Positions 23,777 to 33,194 of a stretch of DNA of 35,659 nt are shown here, one piece after another. Position 1 is the first letter of the stretch; every line of letters starts with the position of its first letter. The notes below the pieces were generated by a model that saw only the letters and a program-made list of their open reading frames with translations, did no database searches and was not told the DNA's origin. Both the position numbers and the translations under genes were made by a program. Origin of the DNA: Kitasatospora griseola (GTDB taxonomy: Bacteria > Actinomycetota > Actinomycetes > Streptomycetales > Streptomycetaceae); NCBI RefSeq assembly GCF_014648555.1, contig NZ_BMRI01000034.1, forward strand, positions 47,782-83,440, read 5' to 3'.

Positions 23777-25705
23777 ATGGCCGGTCGCATCGAGGACTAC
23801 GCGCTCATCGGGGACATGCAGACGGCCGCACTGGTCCGCCGGGACGGCGCGGTCGACTGGCTGTGCCTGCCGCGGTTCGACTCGCCGGCGGTGTTCGCGG
23901 GGCTGCTCGGCACCGACGAGCACGGCTTCTGGCGGATCGGCCCGGCGCTGCCGGTCGAGCCGCCACCCGCCCCCGCCCCGCCGCGCCGCACCCTGCTGGA
24001 CGCGGACGAGCCGGCCGTCCCGCCGGAGACGGCAGCCGCGCCCGCGCTGCCCTGCGACCGGCGCCGCTACCGGGGCGACTCGCTGATCCTCGAACAGGAG
24101 TGGGACACCCAGGGCGGCACCGTCCGGGTGACCGACTTCATGCCGCCGCGCCACCTGCTCGGCACCCCCGACGTGCCGCAGATGATCCGGATCGTGGAAG
24201 GCCTGGCCGGCACCGTCCGGATGCGCTCGGCGGTGCGGATGCGGTTCAGCTACGGCCGGGTCGTGCCCTGGGTGCACCGGGTCGAGCAGCCCGAGGGCGG
24301 CCACCGCACCGTCGCCGTGGCCGGCCCCGACTCGGTGTGGCTGGACGGCCGGGCCGAGACCTACGGCCGCGACCTGACCACGTACGCCGACTTCACCGTC
24401 ACCGTCGGTGAACGGATCGCCTTCGGGTTGACCTGGCAGGCCTCGCACGAGGCGGCCCCCGCGCCGCCGGACGCCGAGGACGCGCTCGCGAACACCGAGC
24501 GCTTCTGGCGCGAGTGGGTCGAGCAGTGCCGCCACCAGGGCCCCTACCGGGAGGCCGTGGTCCGCTCGCTGATCACCCTGAAGGCCCTCACCTACGCCCC
24601 CACCGGCGGCATCGTCGCCGCCCCCACCACCTCGCTGCCCGAGGACCTCGGCGGCGAACGCAACTGGGACTACCGCTACACCTGGCTGCGGGACGCCGCG
24701 ATCACCCTGTCGTCGCTCCTGCGCACCGGCTACCGCGACGAGGCCCGCGCCTGGCGCGAGTGGCTGCTGCGCGCGGTGGCCGGCGACCCGGAGAACCTGC
24801 AGATCATGTACGGCATCGCCGGGGAGCGCGAACTCACCGAGTCCGAACTCGACTGGCTGCCCGGCTACGAGGACTCCCGCCCGGTCCGGGTCGGCAACGG
24901 CGCCGCCGGGCAGCTCCAGCTCGACGTGTACGGCGAGGTCGTCGAGGCCCTGCACCTGGCCACCATGTCCGGCCTGGCCCGGCACGACCACGCCCACCAG
25001 CTCCAGCTGCGCCTGATCGAGTACCTGGAGGACCACTGGCGCAACCCCGACGAGGGCATCTGGGAGGTCCGCGGCCCGCGCCGGCACTTCGTGCACTCCA
25101 AGGTGATGGCCTGGGTCGCCGTCGACCGCACCCTGAAGCTGCTGGAGCAGCTGGAGAACGTGCCGCCGGGCCTGGCGGAGCGCTGGGAGAAGCTGCGCGC
25201 CGAGATCCACGCCGACGTGTGCGCCAAGGGCTACGACCCGGAGCGCAACACCTTCACCCAGTACTACGGCGGGAAGGAACTGGACGCCTCGCTGCTGCTG
25301 ATCCCGCAGGTCGGCTTCCTGCCGCCGGACGACAAGCGGGTGATCGGCACCATCGAGGCGATCCAGCGCGAACTGTCCACCGAGGACGGCTTCGTGCTGA
25401 GGTATCCGACCCACGACGAACAAGGCAACAACGTCGACGGGCTGTCGGGGCACGAAGGGGCGTTCCTGGCCTGCTCGTTCTGGCTGGCCGACGACCTGGC
25501 GATGATCGGCCGGGTCGGCGAGGCCCGCGAACTGTTCGAACGGCTGCTGTCGCTCCGCAACGACCTGGGGCTGCTCGCCGAGGAGTGGGACTCCCGGACG
25601 CGCCGTCAGGTCGGCAACTTCCCCCAGGCGTTCAGCCATGTTCCGCTGATCGACACGGCGCTGCGGCTGACCGCCGCGGGCGGGCTGAACCTGCACACGG
25701 ACTGA
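23777..25705 (+). CDS. glycoside hydrolase family 15 protein (trehalase/glucoamylase-like)
   Basis: 642 aa. The N-terminal beta-sandwich region begins RIEDYALIGDMQTAALVRRDGAVDWLCLPRFDSPAVFA, typical of bacterial GH15 proteins. The (alpha/alpha)6 catalytic domain includes TSLPEDLGGERNWDYRYTWLRDA and AEEWDSRTRRQVGNFPQAFSHVPLI, where one of the catalytic glutamates lies. There is no signal peptide, so it acts inside the cell. Actinobacterial members include trehalases, so trehalose or a maltooligosaccharide is the likely substrate; sequence alone does not decide. The ATG at 23777 follows GGAGA by about 5 nt. It is convergent with the glycosyltransferase, 7 nt apart. Confidence 0.9.
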   Translation: MAGRIEDYALIGDMQTAALVRRDGAVDWLCLPRFDSPAVFAGLLGTDEHGFWRIGPALPVEPPPAPAPPRRTLLDADEPAVPPETAAAPALPCDRRRYRGDSLILEQEWDTQGGTVRVTDFMPPRHLLGTPDVPQMIRIVEGLAGTVRMRSAVRMRFSYGRVVPWVHRVEQPEGGHRTVAVAGPDSVWLDGRAETYGRDLTTYADFTVTVGERIAFGLTWQASHEAAPAPPDAEDALANTERFWREWVEQCRHQGPYREAVVRSLITLKALTYAPTGGIVAAPTTSLPEDLGGERNWDYRYTWLRDAAITLSSLLRTGYRDEARAWREWLLRAVAGDPENLQIMYGIAGERELTESELDWLPGYEDSRPVRVGNGAAGQLQLDVYGEVVEALHLATMSGLARHDHAHQLQLRLIEYLEDHWRNPDEGIWEVRGPRRHFVHSKVMAWVAVDRTLKLLEQLENVPPGLAERWEKLRAEIHADVCAKGYDPERNTFTQYYGGKELDASLLLIPQVGFLPPDDKRVIGTIEAIQRELSTEDGFVLRYPTHDEQGNNVDGLSGHEGAFLACSFWLADDLAMIGRVGEARELFERLLSLRNDLGLLAEEWDSRTRRQVGNFPQAFSHVPLIDTALRLTAAGGLNLHTD

Positions 25706-25712
25706 CCGGACG

Positions 25713-26873
25713 TCAATTCTGACGCTGCACCAGTTCGTCGTAGACGGACAGCACCTGGGCGACGGTCGCGGCCTCGTCCGGCCAGGTGCGGGCCTGGGCG
25801 CGGCCGGCGGCGACGAGTTCGGCGCGCCGCTGCTCGTCGCCGAGCAGCTCGCGGACCGCGCCGCCGAGCGCCCGCGGGTCGGCGAACGGGACCAGCACGG
25901 CGGCGTCGCCGACCAGTTCGGGGACGCCGCCGACGGCGGTGGCGACCACCGGCACACCGGCCCGCATCGCCTCCTGGGCGACCAGCGAACGGGCCTCCCA
26001 ACGGGAGGAGAGCACCACCAGGTCGGCGGCGGCCAGCAGTTCGGCGATGTCGTCGCGGTGGCCGAGCACCTCCACGGGCAGCCGCTCGGCGCGCACCCGC
26101 TCGGCCAGCGCCTGCCGCTCGGGGCCGTCGCCGGCCAGCAGCACGTGCGGCATCGACCCGCCGGGCGCGGCGAAGTGCGGGACGGCGTCCAGCAGCAGCG
26201 CGAAGCACTTCTGCGCCACCAGGCGGCCGATCGCCAGCACCACGGGGCGGCCGTCGTCGCCGCCGGGCAGCGCGGCGCGGGCCGCCGCCCGGTCCAGCGC
26301 GGCGGGCGGCATCGGCGGGGCGGCGACCGGGCCGAGCCGAGCGTCGGTGGCGCCCAGTTCACGGGCCCGGGCGACCAGGTCGGAGGACGCGCCGAGGACC
26401 AGGTCGGCGGCCCGCACCACCCGGCGCTCCATCAGACGCTGCAGGCGGCGCTCCAGGCCGGTGGCGAGCAGCGCGTGGTGCGAGGTGACCACCAGCGGGG
26501 TCTCCGGGCGGATGCCGGGGAACCGGCCGGCGGTGCGCAGCGCCAGGTCGGCCAGCAGGCCGGCCCGCAGGCCGTGCGCGTGGACGATGTCGGCGCCGGT
26601 GAACGCGCGGCGCAGTTCGCCGATCGCGACGGCGTCGGAGCGGGCCCCCGAGGTGGGGGTGATGTCGACCGTGTGCAGGCGGGCGCCGGCCGCGGAGAAG
26701 CCGTACCGACGGTCGGTGCCCTCGGGCGCGCAGACCGTCACCGTCACCCCGTGGGCGACCAGACCCTGCGTCAGGGAGCGCACGTGCGCGCCGATCCCGC
26801 CCGTCGCGGCGGCCAGGACGAGCACCACGTGCAGCTGGGGGGCCGCGGTGGCCCGGGCGGCGGAATGGTCCAC
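25713..26873 (-). CDS. GT4-family glycosyltransferase
   Basis: 386 aa with two Rossmann-like halves of a GT-B enzyme. The N-terminal half starts LHVVLVLAAATGGIGAHVRSLTQGL and has DIVHAHGLRAGLLA. The C-terminal half has VVLAIGRLVAQKCFALLLDAV and the EX7E donor-site motif within SSRWEARSLVAQEAMRAGVPVV, then GGVPELVGD. The acceptor is unknown. The GTG at 26873 is chosen with GGAG about 10 nt upstream; the open frame extends 27 codons farther. It lies downstream of recN on the same strand, separated by a hairpin, and its location beside GH15 may hint at a shared sugar theme (inference). Confidence 0.88.
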   Translation of the reverse strand: MDHSAARATAAPQLHVVLVLAAATGGIGAHVRSLTQGLVAHGVTVTVCAPEGTDRRYGFSAAGARLHTVDITPTSGARSDAVAIGELRRAFTGADIVHAHGLRAGLLADLALRTAGRFPGIRPETPLVVTSHHALLATGLERRLQRLMERRVVRAADLVLGASSDLVARARELGATDARLGPVAAPPMPPAALDRAAARAALPGGDDGRPVVLAIGRLVAQKCFALLLDAVPHFAAPGGSMPHVLLAGDGPERQALAERVRAERLPVEVLGHRDDIAELLAAADLVVLSSRWEARSLVAQEAMRAGVPVVATAVGGVPELVGDAAVLVPFADPRALGGAVRELLGDEQRRAELVAAGRAQARTWPDEAATVAQVLSVYDELVQRQN

Positions 26874-26963
26874 GTCGTTCTCGCTCCGACTCGTTGTCAG
26901 CTGGTGTCCGCTCGCCACGATGCCAGGTCGGTCGCCCTCTTGGACAGTCGGCACCGCTGCGGG

Positions 26964-26997
26964 CGCGTCGCCCGGCCGGACGGGCCCGGGCGACGCG
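26964..26997 (-). terminator. 12-bp perfect stem behind recN
   Basis: Arms 26964-26975 and 26986-26997 are perfectly complementary with a 10-nt loop, starting 14 nt beyond the recN stop on the minus strand. It probably separates recN transcription from the glycosyltransferase gene. Confidence 0.8.
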
Positions 26998-27010
26998 GCA
27001 GAGCGGCGGG

Positions 27011-28756
27011 TCAGCGGGCCCGGGCGGTGCGGGCGGCTTCCAGCAGCTCCTCGGCGTGCGCCCGGCCGAGCTCGGAATCCTCCAGGCCGGCCAGCATCCG
27101 GGACAGCTCGCGCACCCGCTCCTCGTCGCTGAGGGTCTTCACGCCGCTGCGGGTGACGACGCCGTCGTTGGTCTTCTCCACCACCAGGTGCCGGTCGGCG
27201 AACGCCGCGACCTGCGGCAGGTGGGTGACCACCACCACCTGGGCGCTGCGGGCGAGCTTGGCCAGGCGGCGGCCGATCTCCACGGCGGCCTTGCCGCCGA
27301 CGCCCGCGTCGACCTCGTCGAACAGGTAGGTCGGCACCGGGTCGGCGCCGGCGAACACCACTTCGACGGCCAGCATGACGCGGGACAGCTCGCCGCCGGA
27401 GGCGCCCTTGGCGATCGGGCGGGGCTGCGCGCCGGGGTGCGGGGCGAGCAGCACCTCGACCTCGTCGACGCCGTGCGGGCCGTAGGAGACCGTGCGGCCG
27501 TCGACCTCGATGCCGGACAGGTCGTCGACCTGGCTGATCGCGAACGTCACCCGGGCGTGCGGCATGGCGAGTTCGGCGAGCTCGTCGGAGACCGCGGCGG
27601 CGAACTTGTCGGCGGCGGCGTGCCGGGCCTGCGACACCTCGGCCGCCAGGTCGGCCAGCCGGGCGCGCAACTCGTTCTCCTGCGCACCGAGTTCGTCGAT
27701 CCGCTCGTCGTCGCCGTCGAGCTCCAGCAACCGCACCGAGCCGGCCTCGGCCCAGGCGATCACCTCGGCGAGGGTGCCCTCGGTGCCGGAGTACTTGCGC
27801 ACCAGGTGGGCGAGGATAGCGCGGCGGTCCTCGACGGCGGCCAGCCGGACCGGGTCGGCGTCCAGGTCGTCGGCGTACCCGGCGAGGTCGCCGGCCACGT
27901 CGGCGAGCAGGTAGCCGACCTCGCCGAGCCGGTCGGCGAGCTGCGCGAGGCGCTCGTCGTGGTGGCGGACGGCGTCCACGGCGCGGCGGGCCTGGGCGAG
28001 CAGGGTGCCCGCGTCGACCGCCTCCGGGTCGGCGGGGTCGCCGGCCAGCGCGGCGTGCGCGAGCGTCGCGGCGGAGGACAGCGCGTCGGCGTGGCCGAGG
28101 CGCTCGGCCTCCACGGCCAGCTCGGCGTCCTCCCCCACGACGGGTTCGGCGGCGGCGATCTCCTCCAGGCCGAAGCGCAGCAGATCGGCCTCCTGGGCGC
28201 GCTCACGGGCCCGGGTGGTCAGCTCCTCCAGCGTCGCGGAGACCTCGCGCAGGGCGCGGTACACCTCGCGGTAGCGGGCCAGCGGCTCGGCGACGGCCTC
28301 GCCCGCGTACCGGTCGAGCGCGCCGCGCTGCCGGGACGGGCGCAGCAGCCGCTGCTGGTCGGTCTGGCCGTGCACGGCGATCAGGTCCTCGCCGAGCTCG
28401 GCGAGCAGGCCGACCGGCACCGAGCGGCCGCCGACGTGCGCCCGGGAGCGGCCCTCGGCGGAGACGGTGCGGCTGATCAGCAGCTCGCCGTCGTCGAGTT
28501 CGGCGCCCGCCTCGACCGCCCGGGCGACCACCGCGGAGTCCGGGTCGAGGGCGAGCCGGCCCTCGACGACGGCCCGCTCGGAGCCGTTGCGCACCAGCGC
28601 CGGGTCGGCCCGGCCGCCGAGCAGCAGCCCGAGGCTGGTCACCACCATGGTCTTGCCGGCGCCGGTCTCACCGGTGACGGCGGTGAAACCGGGCGCGAGT
28701 TCGACCACCGCGTCGTCGATGACACCCAGATCCCGTATCCGCATCTCGTCCAACAC
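27011..28756 (-). CDS. recN: DNA repair protein RecN
   Basis: 581 aa, close to the usual length. RecN is an SMC-like ATPase acting in double-strand-break repair. Walker A is GETGAGKTMVV near the N terminus (FTAVTGETGAGKT); central coiled-coil arms span about residues 150-370. The ABC signature GASGGELSRVMLA and Walker B YLFDEVDAGVGG lie in the C-terminal head. The GTG at 28756 (VLDEMRIRDLGV) has AAGG about 8 nt upstream; ATG 28744 and ATG 28780 are alternatives. In many actinobacteria recN directly follows nadK; here a MocR/YczE pair lies between them. Confidence 0.96.
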   Translation of the reverse strand: MLDEMRIRDLGVIDDAVVELAPGFTAVTGETGAGKTMVVTSLGLLLGGRADPALVRNGSERAVVEGRLALDPDSAVVARAVEAGAELDDGELLISRTVSAEGRSRAHVGGRSVPVGLLAELGEDLIAVHGQTDQQRLLRPSRQRGALDRYAGEAVAEPLARYREVYRALREVSATLEELTTRARERAQEADLLRFGLEEIAAAEPVVGEDAELAVEAERLGHADALSSAATLAHAALAGDPADPEAVDAGTLLAQARRAVDAVRHHDERLAQLADRLGEVGYLLADVAGDLAGYADDLDADPVRLAAVEDRRAILAHLVRKYSGTEGTLAEVIAWAEAGSVRLLELDGDDERIDELGAQENELRARLADLAAEVSQARHAAADKFAAAVSDELAELAMPHARVTFAISQVDDLSGIEVDGRTVSYGPHGVDEVEVLLAPHPGAQPRPIAKGASGGELSRVMLAVEVVFAGADPVPTYLFDEVDAGVGGKAAVEIGRRLAKLARSAQVVVVTHLPQVAAFADRHLVVEKTNDGVVTRSGVKTLSDEERVRELSRMLAGLEDSELGRAHAEELLEAARTARAR

Positions 28757-28808
28757 GGAGACGACCTTACGAGGTTCCACCGTCGGTTCGCGACGACCGC
28801 CCCCCGGT

Positions 28809-29450
28809 TCACCCGACAGTGGCGGCGCCGGTGGTCCGGTCGGGCACCGTCAGACGCGGCAGGAAGAACTGCACCAGCGGGCCGATCGCCAGCGCGTAGG
28901 CGACCGTGCCGACGCCGAACGTCCCGCCGAGGGCGATGCCGGCGGCCAGCACGGTCAACTCGATCGCGGTGCGGATCAGCCGCACCGAGCGGCCGGTGCG
29001 CCGGTGCAGGCCGGTCATCAGGCCGTCGCGCGGGCCCGGGCCGAGCCGCGCGCCGATGTACAGGCCGGTCGCCACGGCGTTGAGCACGATGCCGGTCGCC
29101 AGCAGCGGGACCCGGGCGGCCAGCGCGTGCGGGTGCGGCAGCAGCGCCAGCGTGGCGTCCATCGCGACGCCGAGCACGGCGACGTTGCCGACGGTTCCGA
29201 TGCCGGGCTTCTGCCGCAGCGGTATCCACAGCAGCAGCACCAGCAGGCCGACCAGCGTCACCCAGGTGCCGACGCTCAGGCCGAGGTGCCGGGCCAGGCC
29301 CTGGTGGAAGACGTCCCACGGGTTGCCGCCCAGCGAGGAGCGCAGCACCAGGGCCATCGAGACGCCGTACAGCACCAGGCCGGCGGCCAGTCGGAGCAGG
29401 CGGCGGGGAAGGTCGGTGGAGTTCGCGGACAGGGGCAGGGAGACCGCCAT
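28809..29450 (-). CDS. YczE/YitT-type integral membrane protein
   Basis: 213 aa, hydrophobic, with about five predicted transmembrane segments (for example LAAGLVLYGVSMALVL, WVTLVGLLVLLLWIPL and LLATGIVLNAVATGLYIG). The motif SSLGGNPWDVFHQGLA and the later LGPGPRDGLMTGLHRRTG are characteristic of the YczE family. It is divergent from a MocR regulator, an arrangement known to be common for YczE proteins; the substrate is not established, and a vitamin B6- or amino-acid-related compound is a guess from the partner. The ATG at 29450 has GAGG 8 nt upstream. Confidence 0.88.
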   Translation of the reverse strand: MAVSLPLSANSTDLPRRLLRLAAGLVLYGVSMALVLRSSLGGNPWDVFHQGLARHLGLSVGTWVTLVGLLVLLLWIPLRQKPGIGTVGNVAVLGVAMDATLALLPHPHALAARVPLLATGIVLNAVATGLYIGARLGPGPRDGLMTGLHRRTGRSVRLIRTAIELTVLAAGIALGGTFGVGTVAYALAIGPLVQFFLPRLTVPDRTTGAATVG

Positions 29451-29563
29451 CGGGTGGACCTCTTTTCGTGCGGTGCTTGCCGATCCTCGGCACTGACCGT
29501 CACTATGGGCGGTCCAAAAGGGCACCCGACAGGGCCAATCCGATCCGAGTGGACTGATTTCCG
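29451..29563. promoter_or_regulatory. MocR/YczE divergent promoter region
   Basis: 113 bp between the two start codons. TGGACC (29455-29460), GGTCCA (29511-29516) and TGGACT (29550-29555) are repeated hexamers in direct and inverted orientation. MocR regulators usually bind repeated half-sites in such divergent regions, so these are candidate half-sites. The region is AT-richer than its flanks. Confidence 0.4.
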
Positions 29564-31039
29564 ATGGCCGAGTGGCACAGCACGCTGACCCCGCACGCCC
29601 TGGCCCGCCAACTGCCCCCGGCGGACGGCGGCCGCCCCGCCTACCGGGCGCTCGCCGACCGGGTGTCCCGGCTGGTCGCCGACGGCCGCCTCCCGGCCGG
29701 CACCCGGCTGCCCGCCGAACGCGAACTCGCCGCCGAGCTCCGCCTCAGCCGCACCACCGTCGCCGCCGCGTACGAGGCGCTGCGCGCCGACGGCTTCCTG
29801 CGCTCACGGCGCGGCGCCGGTTCCTGGACGGCCCTGCCGGACGGCACCCGGCCGCCCGCCGACACCCTGCACCCGCTCGCCCCCGACCGGACCGGCACCG
29901 AACTCGACCTCGGCCTGGCCGCGCCCACCGCGCCGCCGCAACTCGCCGAGGCCGCCGCCCACGCCCTCGACCGGCTGCCCGCGTACGCCGCCGGCCACGG
30001 CACCTACCCCACCGGCCTGCCCGTGCTGCGCGAGGCCGTCGCCCGCCGCTACACCGAACGCGGCCTGCCCACCGGCCCCGACCAGGTCCTGATCACCACC
30101 GGCGCGATGAGCGCCCTGCACCTGGTCCACCACGCACTGCTCACCCGCGGCGACCGGGTCGCCGTCGAAGCGCCCAGCTACCCCAACACACTGCGCGCCC
30201 TGGACCGGTTCGGCGCCCGCCTGGTGCCCGTCCCATTCACCACCGGCCGCACCGGCCAGGCCGGTTGGGACCTCCCGCAGTGGCAGCGGGTGCTCCGCGG
30301 CGCCGCCCCGAAACTCGTCTCCGCCATCCCCGACTTCCAGAACCCCACCGGCGCCCTCATCGACGAGGACCAGCGCCGCGACCTGCTCGCCCACGCCCGC
30401 GCCGCCGGCACCGCCGTCCTCGCCGACGAGACCTGCGCCGAACTCGGCTGGAACGTCGACGACTCCGCGCTGCCCCGGCCGCTCGCCGCGCTCGACCGCG
30501 ACGCCCGGGTGATCACCGTCGGCTCGGCCGGCAAGCTGCTCTGGCCCGGCCTGCGGATCGGCTGGCTGCGCGCCCAACCGTCCCTGGTACGGAAGTTGGC
30601 CACCGACCGGGCCCTGTACGACCTCGGCACCCCGGTCCTCGACCAACTGATCTGCGCCCGCCTGCTGACCGATCACCTGCCCGCCGTCCGCACCGACCGC
30701 CACACCGGCCTGCGCGCCACCGCCGAAGCCTTCGCCGAAGCGCTGCCCCGGCACTTCCCCCACTGGCGCTTCACCCTCCCACCCGGCGGCCTCGCCCTCT
30801 GGGTGGCCACCCCCGGCCTCCCCGCCACCGCCCTCGCCCGGGCCGGCGAACGCCTCGGCGTCCGCATCGCCTCCGGCGCCCGCTTCGGCATCGACGGCGC
30901 GTTCGAGGAGTACCTCCGCCTCCCCCTCACCCTCCCCGCCGCCCACGTCCCCGACGCCCTCCACCGCATCGCGGAGGCCGCCGAACTCGCCCGCAACGAG
31001 AGGCTCACGACGGCGGACCCAGAGCCGTGCAGCCTGTAG
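29564..31039 (+). CDS. MocR-family transcriptional regulator (GntR HTH fused to aminotransferase fold)
   Basis: 491 aa. The N-terminal winged helix of GntR type spans about residues 25-90 (LPAGTRLPAERELAAELRLSRTTVAAAYEALRADGFL). A fold-type I aminotransferase domain follows. The PLP-binding Lys lies in TVGSAGKLLWPGLRIGWLRA; the preceding AVEAPSYPNTLRAL and SAIPDFQNPTGALID are typical cofactor-site segments. MocR proteins sense PLP with an amine or amino acid and regulate nearby genes, here most likely the divergent membrane protein gene and themselves. The ATG at 29564 gives the standard N terminus. The gene ends 163 bp before the convergent nadK stop. Confidence 0.93.
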   Translation: MAEWHSTLTPHALARQLPPADGGRPAYRALADRVSRLVADGRLPAGTRLPAERELAAELRLSRTTVAAAYEALRADGFLRSRRGAGSWTALPDGTRPPADTLHPLAPDRTGTELDLGLAAPTAPPQLAEAAAHALDRLPAYAAGHGTYPTGLPVLREAVARRYTERGLPTGPDQVLITTGAMSALHLVHHALLTRGDRVAVEAPSYPNTLRALDRFGARLVPVPFTTGRTGQAGWDLPQWQRVLRGAAPKLVSAIPDFQNPTGALIDEDQRRDLLAHARAAGTAVLADETCAELGWNVDDSALPRPLAALDRDARVITVGSAGKLLWPGLRIGWLRAQPSLVRKLATDRALYDLGTPVLDQLICARLLTDHLPAVRTDRHTGLRATAEAFAEALPRHFPHWRFTLPPGGLALWVATPGLPATALARAGERLGVRIASGARFGIDGAFEEYLRLPLTLPAAHVPDALHRIAEAAELARNERLTTADPEPCSL

Positions 31040-31046
31040 CACCACC

Positions 31047-31174
31047 AGGGGCGCGGGGAACTGCGCGAATCGGAAGGCACCCCGCCGCAAGATCGCGACG
31101 CAGGACAATCACTTGCACGTGCTCGCGACGTTACGGACCGGCTTTGCGCTTGTCGCGCAGTTCCCCGCGCCCCT
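31047..31174. repeat. 22-bp perfect inverted repeat flanking an 84-bp segment
   Basis: The arms 31047-31068 and 31153-31174 are exact reverse complements over 22 bp and contain GGCGCGGGGAACTGCGCGA, a sequence I recall as widely dispersed between genes in Streptomyces. The 84-bp centre includes the palindrome GCACGTGC and two copies of TCGCGACG. It lies between the converging mocR and nadK genes, so it could act as a terminator; it also resembles a small non-autonomous repeat element. Confidence 0.8.
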
Positions 31175-31201
31175 GAGGTTGCTCTCCCTGGTTTCGCGCC
31201 C

Positions 31202-32104
31202 TCACGCTCCCTGCGCGCGCCCCCGCCAACCCGTCACCGGCAGTGCGAACTTGGCGACCAACCGGTCCGTGAACGGCGCCCGGTGCAGTCGGGCCAGCCG
31301 GACCGGCGTCTTGCCGCGCCGCACCTCCACCCGCGCTCCGGCCGGGAGTTCGACCGAGCGTCGCCCGTCGCACCACAGCACCCCGTGCGGCGTCTTCGGC
31401 TGCACCTCGACCGCCAGCACCGAGTCCGGCGAGGTCACCAGCGGCCGGGCGAACAGCGCGTGCGCACTGATCGGCACCATCAGCAGCGCCTCCACCTCCG
31501 GCCACACCACCGGCCCGCCGCCGGAGAACGCGTACGCCGTCGAACCGGTCGGGGTGGACAGCACCACGCCGTCGCAGCCGAAGTTCGACACCGGGCGGCC
31601 GTCGACCTCGGTGACGACCTCCAGCATCCGTTCGCGCGCGGCCTTCTCCACCGAGGCCTCGTTCAGCGCCCAGTCCTCGTGCAGCACATCGCCGTTGGTG
31701 CGCACCAGCACGTCGATGGTCATCCGCTCCTCGACGGCGTAGTCGGCGTCCACCACCCGGTCGACCACCGTCGCCAGGTCGTCGCGTTCCGCCTCCGCGA
31801 GGAAGCCGACCCGGCCCAGGTTGATGCCGAGCATCGGCAGGCCCGACTCGCGGGCCAGCTCCGCGCCCCGTAGCAGGGTGCCGTCCCCGCCCGCGACCAG
31901 GATCAGTTCGCAGCCGTCGGCCGCGCCCGGCCCGCCCGGCACCAGCTCCACCCCGTCCGGCAGGTCGAGGCCCACCGCTTCCGCCTCCAGCAGCCGGATC
32001 CGGATCCCCGCCTTCAGCAGGCCGTCCACCAGCCCTTCGACACTGCGCAGGGCGGCCTCCCGGCCGGTGTGCGCGATCAGGAAGACCGTACGACGATCGC
32101 TCAT
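31202..32104 (-). CDS. nadK: NAD kinase
   Basis: 300 aa. It phosphorylates NAD to NADP in the cytoplasm. The GGDGT motif (LVAGGDGTLLRGAEL) is near residue 73, followed by the NE motif in DWALNEASVEK and the glycine-rich conserved segment GCDGVVLSTPTGSTAYAFSGGGP. The ATG at 32104 is preceded by GAGGG about 9 nt upstream. It follows tlyA by 91 bp on the same strand, in the usual tlyA-nadK order, and converges on mocR. Confidence 0.96.
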   Translation of the reverse strand: MSDRRTVFLIAHTGREAALRSVEGLVDGLLKAGIRIRLLEAEAVGLDLPDGVELVPGGPGAADGCELILVAGGDGTLLRGAELARESGLPMLGINLGRVGFLAEAERDDLATVVDRVVDADYAVEERMTIDVLVRTNGDVLHEDWALNEASVEKAARERMLEVVTEVDGRPVSNFGCDGVVLSTPTGSTAYAFSGGGPVVWPEVEALLMVPISAHALFARPLVTSPDSVLAVEVQPKTPHGVLWCDGRRSVELPAGARVEVRRGKTPVRLARLHRAPFTDRLVAKFALPVTGWRGRAQGA

Positions 32105-32195
32105 TGCCCGCTGCCCTCTCCCTACGCCTGCCGGACCCTGCTGGCCCGGCCGCGGCATGCCAGTCTGCGCAACGCTCGGACGCCTGCCAAGTACC

Positions 32196-33008
<813 letters not shown>

Positions 33009-33038
33009 TGCTACGTCAGCTCCCACATTCCGCAATCG

Positions 33039-33194
33039 TCACTCGCGGTCCAGCGCCGCGAGGGTCGCGGCGAGCCGCGCATGAACATCTTCGTACACCT
33101 CGACCCGCTCCCCCGCCCCCACCCCGTCGGCCTCCCCCAGCCGGGCCAGCGCCTCGTCCACCTCCGGCTCCCCCGTCCACTGCACCTCACTCAC
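33039..33194 (-). CDS. 51-aa acidic hypothetical protein upstream of tlyA
   Basis: A small protein starting VSEVQWTGEPEVDEALARLGEAD and ending LAATLAALDRE. It is acidic with a helical, heptad-like C-terminal half. The GTG at 33194 overlaps the end of the upstream gene by 8 nt, and its stop lies about 30 nt before tlyA, so it is embedded in the operon and translationally linked. I do not recognise a function. Its size and tight spacing suggest a genuine gene rather than a chance ORF. Confidence 0.7.
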   Translation of the reverse strand: MSEVQWTGEPEVDEALARLGEADGVGAGERVEVYEDVHARLAATLAALDRE

